Shown here: piece after piece, positions 46,700 to 57,967 of the stretch | How positions within the stretch are numbered: the first letter of the stretch is position 1 | Layout of the letters: the number at the start of each line of letters is the position of its first letter | Assembly (NCBI GenBank): GCA_026225945.1 | Contig: JAMJFZ010003746.1 | Span: 3,232,501-3,296,500 of the forward strand | Length of the DNA: 64,000 nucleotides | From: Cricetomys ansorgei | Taxonomy: Eukaryota; Chordata; Mammalia; Rodentia; Nesomyidae | Reading direction: 5' to 3' | Translations under genes and position numbers: made by a program | Notes under the pieces: model-generated | Databases searched by the model: none | What the model was told of the DNA's origin: nothing | The model's input: only the letters and a program-made list of their open reading frames with translations

Positions 46700-46840
46700 C
46701 TCTTTTGGTTTTGTTCTTTGAAACAGGGTCTTGTTGTGTACTCCTCACTGGCAGAGTCCTCACTATGTAGCCCAGATTAACATGCTACCTGCCACAGTCT
46801 CCTGCCTCAGCCTTCCAAGTGCCTCCACACCTACCCTAGT
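46700..46840 (-). mobile_element. B1-like SINE
   Basis: tttgaaacagggtcttgttg and tcctgcctcagccttccaag on plus. Confidence 0.6.
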
Positions 46841-46911
46841 TCCTATCACTTTTAAATCCCAAAATACAATACACTTTAATACAGAAAAGGTGAGGCCATT
46901 AGACCTCTATC

Positions 46912-47100
46912 TCTTTATTTATTTTATGTATTCTGTCTTCATTTATGAATATGTACCACATGCATGCCTGATGCCCATGGTGTCAAGAGGTAGTAAAAAC
47001 CCTAGAACTGGAGTTAGGGATAGTGAGCCACAACATGGGAATTGAGACCAGGTCCTCTGGAAGAATAGCAAGTGCTCTGAACCACTGAGACATCTCTATT
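46912..47100 (-). mobile_element. B2 SINE
   Basis: ccctagaactggagttaggg, accaggtcctctggaagaat and gaaccactgagacatctct on plus. Confidence 0.82.
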
Positions 47101-47164
47101 TATTTAAGTCTGCAATGCATATAGTATCTAGAATGTAAGAAAGCTGCCTTTAAACATGTTATTT

Positions 47165-47272
47165 TAGCTAGACATAATGGCATACACATGCAATTCCAAT
47201 ACTCTAAAGACTGAGGCAGGAGTACCTCAAGTTCAAAGACCATCCTGGGCTAAAAAGTGAGATACCAAAACT
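47165..47272 (+). mobile_element. B1 SINE, diverged
   Basis: gctagacataatggcataca and agactgaggcaggagtacct. Confidence 0.6.
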
Positions 47273-47414
47273 AAAATAAAAATAACTTTTAAAAGCATCT
47301 TTGTAAAATATGAATCACTATGAATTCTAATTTATTTGTAAATATCCTTTCATCCAAGTAATTTTTGAAACCTTCTTTCCTCCTCTAAAAGCCTTATTTT
47401 CTCAAAGAAAAAAA

Positions 47415-47545
47415 GGTGGGCTAGTAAGAAGACTCAGTGGATGACGGTGTTTGATGCCAAGTCCAATGAGCTGAGTATGCTTCCTCGTACCCACATGATG
47501 AAAAAGAATACACACACACAAACACACACACCGCAACACAAAATT
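47415..47545 (+). mobile_element. B3-like SINE, deleted
   Basis: gctagtaagaagactcagtg, tgatgccaagtccaatgagc and a CA-rich 3' end. Confidence 0.6.
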
Positions 47546-47749
47546 TAATCAACCAGTAAATAATTTAAAAATTTTTTTAAATCAAGGTAAATAGAGATTT
47601 GCTTCATCTAAACATACAATTACTGGTATTCTAATTTTTTCTTCAGACTTGGCACACAAAGCATACCTAGACCAAGAAAACGATCGTTTTTAATTAAAAA
47701 GAATCACATTTAAAAATTTTTTTTTGGTTATTTCTATATGTACTTTTTG

Positions 47750-47906
47750 TTGTTGTTTTGTTTTGTATTTCGAGGCAGGGTTTCTCTGTTGTAACTCTGG
47801 CTATCCTGGAACTCTGTAGACCAGGCTGGCCTCGAACTCACAGAGCTCCACCTGCCTCTGCCTCCCGAGTGCTGGGATTAGAGGCATGCACCACCACCAC
47901 CCAGCA
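47750..47906 (-). mobile_element. B1 SINE, well preserved
   Basis: ggcaggcagg-type core: cgaggcagggtttctctgtt, accaggctggcctcgaactc and cctcccgagtgctgggatta on plus. Intact CpGs suggest a relatively young copy. Confidence 0.97.
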
Positions 47907-48339
47907 TCTGTATGTATTTCAACAAATGTTTTTAGTTTAAGTTGATGACTTGAGAGTGCCTCTATGCGCCTTTAAAACAATACAATATGTTAATTTATGA
48001 GGGAGGTGAGGAACAAAAGTTACCTTCCCCCTGCACGATAATTTATTATCCTAGTGATATAAAAACTGAACTCTTTCATGGTTCAGAAATTATGTATTTA
48101 TTGTTCAAAAGTTCTGTAACTAGAACATCACCCAGTACGGCAAGTCGATCAACAAACCTCAGGGGAAACCCAGAGTCAGATACAAACAAACCAAATGTCC
48201 ACACATCGTGAAGTGAAGTAATGAATGCTGAAGTCACTTCTTCAGTGGAAACTGTGGACAACGACAATATAAGACATTTTCCTCTTCTTCTAAAACAGTC
48301 AGTGTGGAAGTAAAGAAAGACTACATGCCTTGAGACCAT

Positions 48340-48525
48340 ACAGAGCTGTGGAGGCACACGTTCTGGGCAAAACTCTGTCTCTGCCACTTGGCAGAATGGT
48401 GTTGGACAGCCCACTCACTCACTCCTAGGCTCAGCTGCCACTTCAGTAAATTAACAGGAGACACTACCTGTCCCCTAGAGAGCATAAAACAGGGCCTGCT
48501 TCTCTGTGAACACTACACAGTGCTT
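48340..48525 (+). mobile_element. Possible MIR SINE
   Basis: ctctgtctctgccacttggc, aggctcagctgccacttcag and ctacctgtcccctagagagc follow MIR order on plus. Confidence 0.45.
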
Positions 48526-48859
48526 CAATCCCATTGTCTACACCACGTCAATAAACTCCGCAGAGGTCACATGCACTCTATCACAACAAGAAGCTCTGCC
48601 GGCTTCCTGCGAAAGCAGCAACAGGCAATACATGAATGAGCACAACTGTCCCAGTAACATTTTAGAGACACTGAACTTTCACACAATCTTCGTGTCACAG
48701 ATTTGATTTTTCAGACAATTAAACATATAATCAAATCTCCCCCAGGAAAGTGTGTTGAGTTAACCCGACGGACTCCTGTTACACATCAATGCTTCTCAGA
48801 GCTAGTCCACAATTCACCAAGATCTCAGAAAACTGCCACTGCAATTTTTAATTACATTT

Positions 48860-49082
48860 ACTTAGTGTGTGTACAAGACAGGGGAAGGGAGGGAAGGAGG
48901 GAGAGGAAAGAGAGAGAGAGCAGCCACCCCATTCATGCCATGCCACTCATTTTGGGGGGTCAAATAAAAATTTGTAGGAGTCAATTCCTTTCCTTTCACC
49001 ACAGAAGCCACAGAGATGGAACTCGAGTTACCAAGCTTTGCAGCAAGTGATTTTACCCACTGAGCCACCTTTCTTCCTGGCC
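48860..49082 (-). mobile_element. B3-type SINE with GA expansion
   Basis: tttgcagcaagtgattttac and ccactgagccacctttcttc on plus mark the head. A GGGA/GA-rich insertion occupies 48881-48920. Confidence 0.72.
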
Positions 49083-49275
49083 ACCATATTAAAAGCTACT
49101 TTCTTACAGAGAACCAATCTTTATTGGATTCTAATTCTTTTGATGTTACTTTTTCTTTTATAAAGTAACAGTAATAGTAAATATTGTTTTTATTTGACAA
49201 GCTCATGCCAGTCTTACCATTATTCCCCATTTCTTCCTACTTTTTAAATTTTTATTGATGCGCATAGTTAAGTCT

Positions 49276-49435
49276 AGAACCAGAGAGAAGGCTTGCAGAT
49301 AAGAGTACTTACCACCAACTTTGGGGATCTGAGTTCATCCCCAGAACGTATGTGGTAGAAGGAAAGAACCAGTTCCTACAAGTTGTCGTCTGGCCTCCAC
49401 ATAAGCCCTGAGTCATGTGCCAATCCTCAAAATAA
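49276..49435 (+). mobile_element. B3-type SINE
   Basis: accagagagaaggcttgcag, ggggatctgagttcatcccc and agttgtcgtctggcctccac. Confidence 0.8.
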
Positions 49436-50030
49436 ATAATATCTTAAAATGGAGAGCAATTGAGAAAGACACTCAATGTCCAATCTTTGGGACCCACATA
49501 AAAGCACACACACGTGCACACGTGAACACACCTACATGCATACATCCTTACACCACACACCAGAACAAAAGGTATGTACTGTGGTGTCTACAAGTGCTCT
49601 ATAGTAATTATTCGGAGCATCTGAAATACTTATTAACACTCAGACACGTATTTGGCAACAGTTCTACTACAAGAACATTTCCACGGACAGAACTACTGCA
49701 GAGGACACATAAAAATCAAAGTGTGTCAGATCTAACGCCAGTTCTAACTGAAGGAAACAAGTAATTGGAATAATGTGAGCATTGTGTGCTTTTCAACGGT
49801 ATGCATTTATACATGTTTTCAGCAAAAGTTTTTGTAAAAAGTTTTTAAAAAGACAACAGACAGTACAAAATGTAATGGTTTAAAATGGCAGAGTGAGTAA
49901 ATTAAACACTGAATGCTGGCTATACTAAAGAAATCGCCACTGCCTCAAGGAGGTTATGTTTTCTTCACACAAGAACGCAATGTTTTGTTCCCAAATAACC
50001 AGCCAGAAACATTTTACAATGGGGGAGAGC

Positions 50031-50056
50031 GGGGGGGGGGGGGGGGGGGGGGGGGG
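50031..50056 (+). repeat. Poly-G run (26 G)
   Basis: Twenty-six consecutive G, preceded by GGGGGAGAGC. In the ERC1 transcript it is a C run. Confidence 0.95.
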
Positions 50057-50484
50057 AAGCACGACACAGACTCAGAGCAGGAAAAAAAAAACAAAAAAAG
50101 TCAAGCAGTATTACATTCCTTTTGGGAAAGCACTCTATAATTCACAGATGAGTCATTATGGAAATCAAAATGTTAAATAATGAACATCACTGTAACTGAA
50201 AACCCTGCAAACTAATTACCCTACTCAAAGTTCCTGGTAACTCCTTCAGGAATATTAAGGCTGATTTGCTATCCACAGTAGTCATCTACAACGTTTATTA
50301 TGCACTGTGACCCACTCTCTAAAAGGCCTTATAGGTCCCTAGCTACTGACTGCCTTCTGGTAGCAGATTATAAGCACATTTATACTTGAAAAATACATAA
50401 AATTTATATTCATGCAATATTTAATTTTTCAATCAACTAACATTTATTGCAATGCATATTTATGTCAGACAATCTTGTCCACAC

Positions 50485-50627
50485 TGTTTTTAAGACAGGG
50501 TTTCACTATGTAGCCCCGGCTGTCCTAGAACTCACTATGTAAACCAGACTGGCCTCAAACTCAGAAATCTGCCTGCATCTGCCTCCCAAGTGCTGGGAGT
50601 AAAGATGTGCACCACCACGCCCAGCCT
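50485..50627 (-). mobile_element. B1 SINE
   Basis: agacagggtttcactatgta, aaccagactggcctcaaact and caagtgctgggagtaaagat on plus. Confidence 0.95.
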
Positions 50628-50720
50628 CTTGCCCACAATTTTACACATACTTTTTCCTTTAATTTCATTTAAATATTGCAACAATTAAAAACTTATTGTC
50701 CTATTTATTAAGAAATAGTA

Positions 50721-51015
50721 AGGTCCTGGGAGATGGTTCAGCAGATAAAAGTATCTGTGGAGCAAGTCTCACCAACCTGAATTTGGAACACATGTAAAAT
50801 TAAGCCAGATGTGGTGGTAGGCATTTTAATTCTAGCACTCTGTGTAATGGGAGGCAGAGACAGGAGACTCAGTGGGAGGCCACATGAAACAAGTATACAT
50901 CCAAAGCAGTGGCAGGAGTGTACTGAGAGACCCTGCCCCAAAACAAGGTCAAAAAAGAAAAATGACTCGCAGAAGTTGTCCTCTGACCTCTATACATATA
51001 TCACTGCATAGTCAT
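50721..51015 (+). mobile_element. B4-like composite SINE
   Basis: gggagatggttcagcagata, a B1-like middle (gccagatgtggtggtaggca) and a B3-like end (cagaagttgtcctctgacct). Confidence 0.7.
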
Positions 51016-51540
51016 GCCTGTGCTCTTTAGCTCCCACAAACACACAAAAAAGTAAGTAAATAAACAAATCCTTAAAAACAGAACTGGTGAAACTTAAAAG
51101 AAGACTCTGTGCTTTACATGTAAGGGATGATTTTTATGCCAACAACTTTCAAAAGAATTTCAACAGCCATGCATTTATTATGCTCAATAGTGCCAACTTG
51201 ATTTTATGAATGAATCTTAAATTGGGACAATGCAATCAAAGTGAATGAGATCTCAGAGAATTCCAACTAAGATAACTGACAGAAACACAATCATGGGCTT
51301 TTAACTCAACATTGGCTCAAGACTCTGTAGCCTTAATGGGATAGAGAAGATGATACTGTGTTCCTCAAGCACAATGTGCATTGTGTGCAACATTAAGAGC
51401 CTCTGATACTGAGCTCTCTCAGTTCTAGAATTTTACAACACTTTCTAAGTTATTTTGCATATCTCCACTGTCTAGAAATCCTTAATGAATATGCCCCTCC
51501 AACCCCCACCCCCACCAACAATGTTCAAGCACTGCTATCA

Positions 51541-51663
51541 AGGTTTGTTGTTGTTTTGTTTTGTTTGGCCACGGCTGTCCTGGAACTGATTATGTAGACC
51601 AGACAGGCCTTGATATCAGAGATCTGCCTGCCTCTATCTCCTGAGTACTAGGACTGCACGTGG
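51541..51663 (-). mobile_element. B1 SINE
   Basis: cacggctgtcctggaactga and tctcctgagtactaggactg on plus. It abuts the B2 at 51665. Confidence 0.85.
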
Positions 51664-51664
51664 T

Positions 51665-51832
51665 AATATTTTTTTATTGTATTTTATGTGCATTGGTGTG
51701 AGGCTGTCAAATTCCCTGGAATTGGAGTTACAGACAGTTGTGAGCTGTCATGTGAGTGCTGAGAATTAAACCCAGGTCCTCTGGAAAACGTTAAGCATGT
51801 GCCTAACTGTTGAGCCATCTCTCCAACCCCCA
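51665..51832 (-). mobile_element. B2 SINE
   Basis: ctggaattggagttacagac, aacccaggtcctctggaaaa and tgttgagccatctctccaac on plus. Confidence 0.92.
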
Positions 51833-52067
51833 TACATGGTAATTTTTTAAATAAGCATTCATTCCTTAGAATTAGATACAGTACATGAACAAGGTTTACA
51901 GATAAGTAGGAGGACAAAATTAAATACTAGCCTGGCCAAAGTTATAAGAAAACATTAATCAATGGATTGTTCCTTTATTCCTTAGAAGTAAAAACTGATA
52001 CAAGGAGGAATCTTTACTATACAACATTGATTTAAAAAAAAAAAAAAAAGTTCTAGAGAGGGTTCAT

Positions 52068-52515
52068 TGTTAAAATAAAGTTATGTCGCTTATCGTAGAG
52101 TCCAGACGTTGAAATTTCCAATGCTCTTTATTAATCACAATCCATGTCAAATCTCAGGAAATTCTAATGCCGCGGCAGCGAGGCAGAGAGCTCACTCCGA
52201 TGGCTTCCTCACCCCATGCTCTTCTCTTGGTTCTCCTGCTAGCTAGCTTCTTCTTCCTTGTTCTCTGCTGTCGGTCTCCTCTCCCTCTGCCCTTGCCCTA
52301 GTTCTTTTTTATTCCAAATCCTCTCTGTCTCCACCCAGCCTTCCAATATACAAATCAATGGAGCCTAACCTTCATCTGCCTTAAGGCTAAGGACTGTCCC
52401 ATTCTTGTGGAGAGCGGGATAGCCACTCCTTTGTTTACTGGTAGGCAGTGAATCCTTTACTTGCTTCAAGGACAGCTTACTGGAACATTATCCATAACTA
52501 AAATCTCCCACAACA
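52068..52515 (-). mobile_element. Solo LTR with perfect 6-bp target duplications (class II ERV type)
   Basis: 448 bases with TGTT...AACA termini. In minus orientation it begins TGTTGTGGGAGA and carries AATAAA (attaataaagagcattgg) near its 3' end, then ends ...AACTTTATTTTAACA. The hexamer GTTCAT flanks it at 52062-52067 and 52516-52521. A 6-bp duplication is typical of betaretrovirus-like (class II, IAP/MYS-type) insertions. Many CpGs remain (gccgcggcagcg). No internal viral genes remain, so it is a recombined solo LTR. Confidence 0.9.
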
Positions 52516-52654
52516 GTTCATCAAGAGCTCAGTGTATAAAGGAACTTGCTACAAGACTAACCTTAGTTTGATCCCTGGAACTCACTTGGTGGAAAGGCTT
52601 CCATACATGTTCTATGGCCTGTATTCATCACCGACTCTCCACGATAAATACAAA

Positions 52655-52800
52655 AAACCATCAGAATGTACTGGAAACTGGTCATAGTACTGAATAGCTG
52701 TATTCAAGCATTCAAGAGGCTGAACAGGTGGATCTTGGGTTTGGAGGTTATTTTGGGATATATAATAAAAAAACTGTCTCAAAAATAAATAAAACAAGTA
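52655..52800 (+). mobile_element. B1-like SINE, diverged
   Basis: attcaagaggctgaacaggt, gtggatcttgggtttggagg and actgtctcaaaaataaataa. Confidence 0.5.
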
Positions 52801-52802
52801 AG

Positions 52803-52920
52803 CAAGCCACATGTAGTAGAACAAGCCTACAATCCCAGCTACTACGGAGGCAGAAAGAAAGATGATAAATTCAAGGCCACCCTGACCAACATGACCGTCT
52901 TTAAAATTAAAAGCAAAAAG
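52803..52920 (+). mobile_element. B1-like SINE, diverged
   Basis: cctacaatcccagctactac, cggaggcagaaagaaagatg and caaggccaccctgaccaaca. Confidence 0.6.
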
Positions 52921-53205
52921 GGAGCTGGAGCAGTGGCTCAGCATTCAATAGTACTTGTTGCTCTTGCACAGGACCCACAAGATGGCTCAGAACAATCCCT
53001 TACCCCAGTCAGTTCCAGTGGATCTGGCATCTTCTTCTGAACTCCATAGGCACCAGGCAACATACATACATGCAAGCAAAACCCTCATACACAGAGAGAC
53101 AGACAGACAGACAGACAGATGAATAGGTGAATGAATGAATGAATGAATGAATAAATAAACAAACAAAAAAACAAACAAACAAACAAATAAATAAATGGGA
53201 TCAAA
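52921..53205 (+). mobile_element. B2 SINE with composite tetranucleotide tail
   Basis: gagctggagcagtggctcag, agttccagtggatctggcat, then (GACA)n, (TGAA)n and (AAAC)n/(AAAT)n blocks at 53096-53195. Confidence 0.85.
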
Positions 53206-53217
53206 GCTTTAAAAAGG

Positions 53218-53302
53218 ACTGGGGATATAGCTCAGTAAACTTGCCCAGCACACACAAAACCCAAGTTCAATACTCAACAGGAAAAAAAAAAAAAAAAAAA
53301 CA
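53218..53302 (+). mobile_element. ID SINE
   Basis: actggggatatagctcagta and aacccaagttcaatactcaa, then about 19 A residues. Confidence 0.85.
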
Positions 53303-53345
53303 GGAGAGAAAGAGAGAAAGAGAGAGAGAGGAGGGAAAATGAAGA
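53303..53345 (+). repeat. (GA)n microsatellite
   Basis: GAGA/GAAA-rich tract downstream of the ID tail. Confidence 0.9.
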
Positions 53346-53458
53346 GATAAAGGGAACAAGTGAAGGGAGTCAGGGAAAGGGGCAGAGAGAGAAGTACAGT
53401 GAGCCAACTGTAACTTTGGGGCCTCTTTAAGACAGCCTACTCAAGAAAAGAAACTATG

Positions 53459-53665
53459 TGGCTGGAAAGATGGCTCAGAATACCTGGGTGCTCTTTCAAA
53501 GGACCCAAGTTCTATTCCCAGTATCCACATGGCAGCTTACAACTATCTGTAACTCCAGTCCCAAGAAAATGACACCCTCTTCTAGCCTCCAAGGGTACCA
53601 GGCACAAACATGGTCCCCATATACACATGGAGGCAAAACACCCATACACATAAAGGGGATACTAT
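53459..53665 (+). mobile_element. B2 SINE
   Basis: tggctggaaagatggctcag, cagtatccacatggcagctt and tgtaactccagtcccaagaa. Confidence 0.9.
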
Positions 53666-53939
53666 AAACAAGCCAACAACAATGAACAAACCACTACTCA
53701 TAGTGGTTTTCCACTAATCATTATCAGTAAAGAAACAGTCTAATTTCCTAAATCATAATGAAGAAACAAAAGCTTCACTGATTATCACAGCCCATGTTAT
53801 TACTATACTTAGAGAAGAGTCTTAACTGAAGGTGAACTTTCACAAGTCTGAAACCTTGTGAATGGCTTCTTACCAGAGTCAGAAAACCCCCCTAGACAGA
53901 ACTCAGCTTTAGCCAGACAGACAGTCACTAATCACAAGT

Positions 53940-54050
53940 GACGCCACAAAGTCGTCCTCTGACCATCACACCTGCCAAGGCACTCTCACGTACACATACA
54001 CACGTGTACACACATGCCATATCATGTACACAGCCATGCAGAGTAATAAT
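53940..54050 (+). mobile_element. B3-like SINE 3' end
   Basis: aagtcgtcctctgaccatca followed by a CA/TA-rich tail. The head is missing. Confidence 0.55.
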
Positions 54051-54284
54051 AGTTTTAATTTAAAACTTTAAATACACAGAAAACATTAAAAAGACAAATT
54101 CCAAGATCATCATCACTATATAGATAGTTTTGGGATAAGGAAAACCTTAAATCCTTTCAAATACAAGGCAAACCAAAGCATTTAGCAAAACAAAACATGG
54201 TAAGTTAATTAGCCAATGATAGTTTAGGATTTAAACTGCAACTTTAAGAAATTAACACATGTACAGAGTAAACCGCTTATTGTT

Positions 54285-54360
54285 GTTTGGGTATTTCATC
54301 AGTTCAGGGCCCAACCGAGGAGATGCTCCACCACTGATCTACCTTCCCAGCACCTAAAAC
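54285..54360 (-). mobile_element. ID-like SINE
   Basis: tcagttcagggcccaaccga and ccaccactgatctaccttcc on plus. Confidence 0.55.
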
Positions 54361-55000
54361 CAGATAATGATTGTGATTATGGCTGTATGCCTCGTAAATT
54401 TGAACTATATGCTTAATCTCAATATATTTTATAATTTATAAGCGCTATTTCAATAACACTGTATTATTTGTAAGCTAATAAACTAGACAATTTTGGAGCT
54501 TCTTAAAAATCCTCAATTATCTAAAGACACTGACTTTTCCAATTACTTATTTGTGTGAGGCCTAATTTTCTTCATATACTTTAAGACAAACTGCCAAACA
54601 CTGAGCTGTCAGCTCTTTCTGTTACACCAGACATTACAGAAGTTTGAAAGATTTTAAATGTTACTTATATTAACATTTAAGGCATTATTATTGTTATTAT
54701 TTTTTAATGAAACAGTCTTTTTTAATTATCCCCCTCAGGATCTAGCATGATTTAAAAAATTTAAAAAAAGTTATATGACTGAATACATAAACAAAAGCAG
54801 ATTAGGTTCCACGATATAATTTTCCAAGTAAACCAGGGTCTCCTCAGGCCAAAAAAGTTGACAGTTGCTACTACATAAGACTATTTAAGTACCTAACGTT
54901 CATCTAGGACACAGTGACACAGGGGGGAGTTCAAAGCTAAAAAGGTCCCTTGCACCCTGAAAGTACGTAAGCCACCAAAACAGTATTAACAGATGGCACA

Positions 55001-55167
55001 GGGGAATTGGAGAGACTGCTCATTAGTTTAAAGCACTTACTGTTCTGATAGAGATCCTGGGTTCAATCTCCAGTACACATATGGTGGCTCACAACCACTG
55101 TAACTCTAGTTCCAGAGGCTTCTAACACCCTCTTCTGACCTCTTTGTGTACCAGTCAAGCACATAAT

Positions 55168-55214
<47 letters not shown>

Positions 55215-55290
55215 CGTATGTATATATATGTATACATACACACATATATACACATACATGTAGGTAAAACACTCATACACATAAAATAAA
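55001..55290 (+). mobile_element. B2 SINE with long CA/TA tail
   Basis: ggggaattggagagactgct, ctgggttcaatctccagtac and atggtggctcacaaccactg, then ATAC, CA and TA repeats at 55163-55262. Confidence 0.9.
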
Positions 55291-55340
55291 TATATCAGAA
55301 AAATGTAAGAGAAAGAGAGGGGGAGAGGGAGGGCCACTGA

Positions 55341-55570
55341 GGGCTGGAGGAGGAGGAGTAGCTCAGCAATTGAAGTACTGTTGCTCTTTCAGAAGACCCA
55401 GTTTCAGTTCCTAGCATCCACACGGCTCACAACCAACCATCCCTAACTCTACTTCTAGGGGATCCACACTGTCTTCTGACCACCATGGGCACCAGGCAAG
55501 AACAGGGTACACATACATACATGGAGGCAAACATTCATACACATAAAAAATGACTCTTAAAAAAAATTTT
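55341..55570 (+). mobile_element. B2 SINE
   Basis: gggctggaggaggaggagta, tttcagttcctagcatccac and taactctacttctaggggat. Confidence 0.88.
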
Positions 55571-55576
55571 TTTACC

Positions 55577-55720
55577 TTAGGTGGTGGCAACACACACCTT
55601 TAATCCCAGTACTCGGGAGGCAGAGGCAGGCGGATCTCTGTGAGTTCGAAGCCAGTATCTACAGTTATAGAATAGCCAGAACCACACACAAAGAAACCCT
55701 GTTTCAAAAGAAAAAAATAT
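55577..55720 (+). mobile_element. B1 SINE
   Basis: ggtggtggcaacacacacct, tttaatcccagtactcggga and gtgagttcgaagccagtatc. Confidence 0.93.
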
Positions 55721-55766
55721 TAAACAGTATGCACCAAAATCAAATTCTTATATATAATTAAGCTGT

Positions 55767-55769
55767 GTA

Positions 55770-55802
<33 letters not shown>

Positions 55803-55803
55803 A
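55767..55803 (+). repeat. (GT)n microsatellite
   Basis: About 37 bases of GT with a TATA interruption. Confidence 0.93.
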
Positions 55804-55887
55804 TAATTTCAACCTAATATTCTCCACAAACTGCTAAAAACATAACAAACCTAACATTAGATTGGTATAACATAAAGGGAGGTGTCT

Positions 55888-56030
55888 GGCTGGTTGGTTG
55901 GCTTTTTGAGGCAGTCTCACTACATAGCTCTGGCTGTCCTGTAACTCACTCGGTAGACCAGATTGGCCTTGTGCACCTGCCTCTGCCTCCCAAGTGCTGG
56001 GATTAAAGAAATACGCCACTATACTCATCT
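55888..56030 (-). mobile_element. B1 SINE
   Basis: agctctggctgtcctgtaac, cctcccaagtgctgggatta and acgccactatactcatct on plus. Confidence 0.92.
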
Positions 56031-56639
56031 TAAAGGAAGATTTTCAATGAACAGTACTGCAAATAATAAAGATAAGTGGAAGTATTTAATTTCTATTAAG
56101 GACTAATTTTCCAGTTTCAGAAAGGAAAAAAGAAAAAGAGTATTTTTAGAGATGCACATGGCAGCACAAAGCCAGTCCATAAACACATTTCTAATTTTGC
56201 CTGTAGAGGAACAGAACATTTCCAACATAGAACTGTTTCCTCACTGAGGCACATTTTCTGCAATATTTCTCTTTCAGAAATTCCTCCGAGTTCATCATAC
56301 AAACAAAACAAACTCCAATGTACCTGCTAACTAAAATGAAAGACTAGGAGAAATCTACCACAAAAAAACACTGACTTAATTCTTTGTAATGAACAGTGAT
56401 TTTTCAGAAATTTTCCGAGATTCTCAAATTATCTATCTTCAGAGAAAAATAATTTATTAAACCAAAATACAAAATATGTGGGTGGAAGAGAGAAAGAGAG
56501 AAAGGAAGAAATCTCCACCGCCCTTTTTGGCTGTCTTTACCTTAAAGAGAGCTGATAAACTAGCATCTATCAAACTAACCCAGCAACTGCCAACTAACTG
56601 CACCCAGTTAGTATTCTAAGCAAAGTTCCCAGAAGTCTA

Positions 56640-57340
56640 AGAGGTATGTAATCTTACGGAAAGCTGCATATTACAAAAAACTTCTTCAAAACGTCCTGCT
56701 ACAGGTGGATGCCGCTGCTTCAGTGTACACACTGCCTGCTGAGGCAGACTTCCTCAGAGTGTTACTCTTGCAGGAGGGTGTTTCCCTCACCTAGAAACTG
56801 TGAGTGGCTCATGGTACATTCAGGATTTGTATGTGATGCTGGCGAGGTACAACAGCTCCTTAGAGTCCAAGGTGCTGCTCCGCTGGAGAACAGAAAGGTC
56901 TCTCAGTGCATGGACTTCTGCAATGGCTTTGCCTCAATGCCAAGCTGCTGCATTTCTGCCCCTACTCTAGTGAACAGGGCCATCTATCTTCTCTACATTT
57001 ATGTCACACATATTCCCCTTTTATACAGCTATCAGTCCACTGAAGCCTTGGTACATCAGTGTAGAATGTTCCAAGGTTTAAAGTGCCATAGAGAAGTGCT
57101 ATTTGGTATTTGTTAATTTTCAAACATGTTGAACATGGTGAAAGAGCTAAAAAACAGAAGTCCTCAGGAAATTATTATGCATAAATGTTTACTAGCATTT
57201 ATTACATTTTTAGTAAACTGCAAGATTACTCAAAATACAGTTAGTTTGCCTTACGTTCTGTGACACTATTTATTGAAGTTTATTATATAATGTTTGAAAG
57301 TCAAGAATGAATTGTTTCATTTAATAAAATATCTAAAACT
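56640..57340 (+). other. Unrecognised repeat-poor block with a 135-codon open frame
   Basis: No SINE, LTR or L1 signature was recognised. An open frame (56709-57116, plus strand) begins MPLLQCTHCLLRQTSSECYS and is Cys-rich in its first half, but I recognise no family. The block ends with an AATAAA near 57323 and A/T-rich sequence before a B1. It could be an eroded 3' UTR-like retrocopy or plain intron. Protein coding is not supported. Confidence 0.3.
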
Positions 57341-57344
57341 TTTA

Positions 57345-57488
57345 TTTTTTAGGTTTTCTGAGACAGGGTTTCTCTGTGTAGCCTTGGCTGTCCTTTCGCT
57401 CTGTAGACCTAGTTGACCTCAAACTCAGAGATCTGCCTCTCTCTGCCTCCCAAGCGCTGGGATTAAAGACTTGTGCCATCACCTGGCT
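57345..57488 (-). mobile_element. B1 SINE
   Basis: tgagacagggtttctctgtg, gtagccttggctgtcctttc and caagcgctgggattaaagac on plus. Confidence 0.95.
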
Positions 57489-57967
57489 TATTAATATTTT
57501 CTAATTCATACGCTTATGCAATTTATAATGGGCATATTTTACTTGGTCATGTACCTATTTATTATCTTGTTTACCAATAATTAAGGTATTTTGTGTACGA
57601 ATTTAATTCCCATTTTGGAAAAAAAAATAAATGAACCTTAATGAATTTTTTTAAAAAAAGAAATACATTCCTCCAAGGACTCAAAATCTAAAGCCCAAAT
57701 ATTTGCACTAATTTTCCTAATGTTAGAGCTAAAAATAAACAATAAAAATACCAAGAAAAAAAGGAAAAATCTCTTCCCAAATGTCAAAGACAGGCCAGGT
57801 AACTAAAATGTTGTAAGTCTCTTCATTAACAATTTTTGCGAACCACAGTTTCTAGGAATCTCCAGCACATCTTTGGACATAACCAGCACACATAAGATGG
57901 TGTCAAGTTCCATAACATGATTTTGAAAAGTAAAATGAAACTATGATTTCCCTGATCAAGATCACTG

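Noticed and set aside
53096..53195. Short tandem GACA/TGAA/AAAC blocks as a possible array
   Set aside because: Tail of a B2 SINE that has expanded into tetranucleotide repeats.
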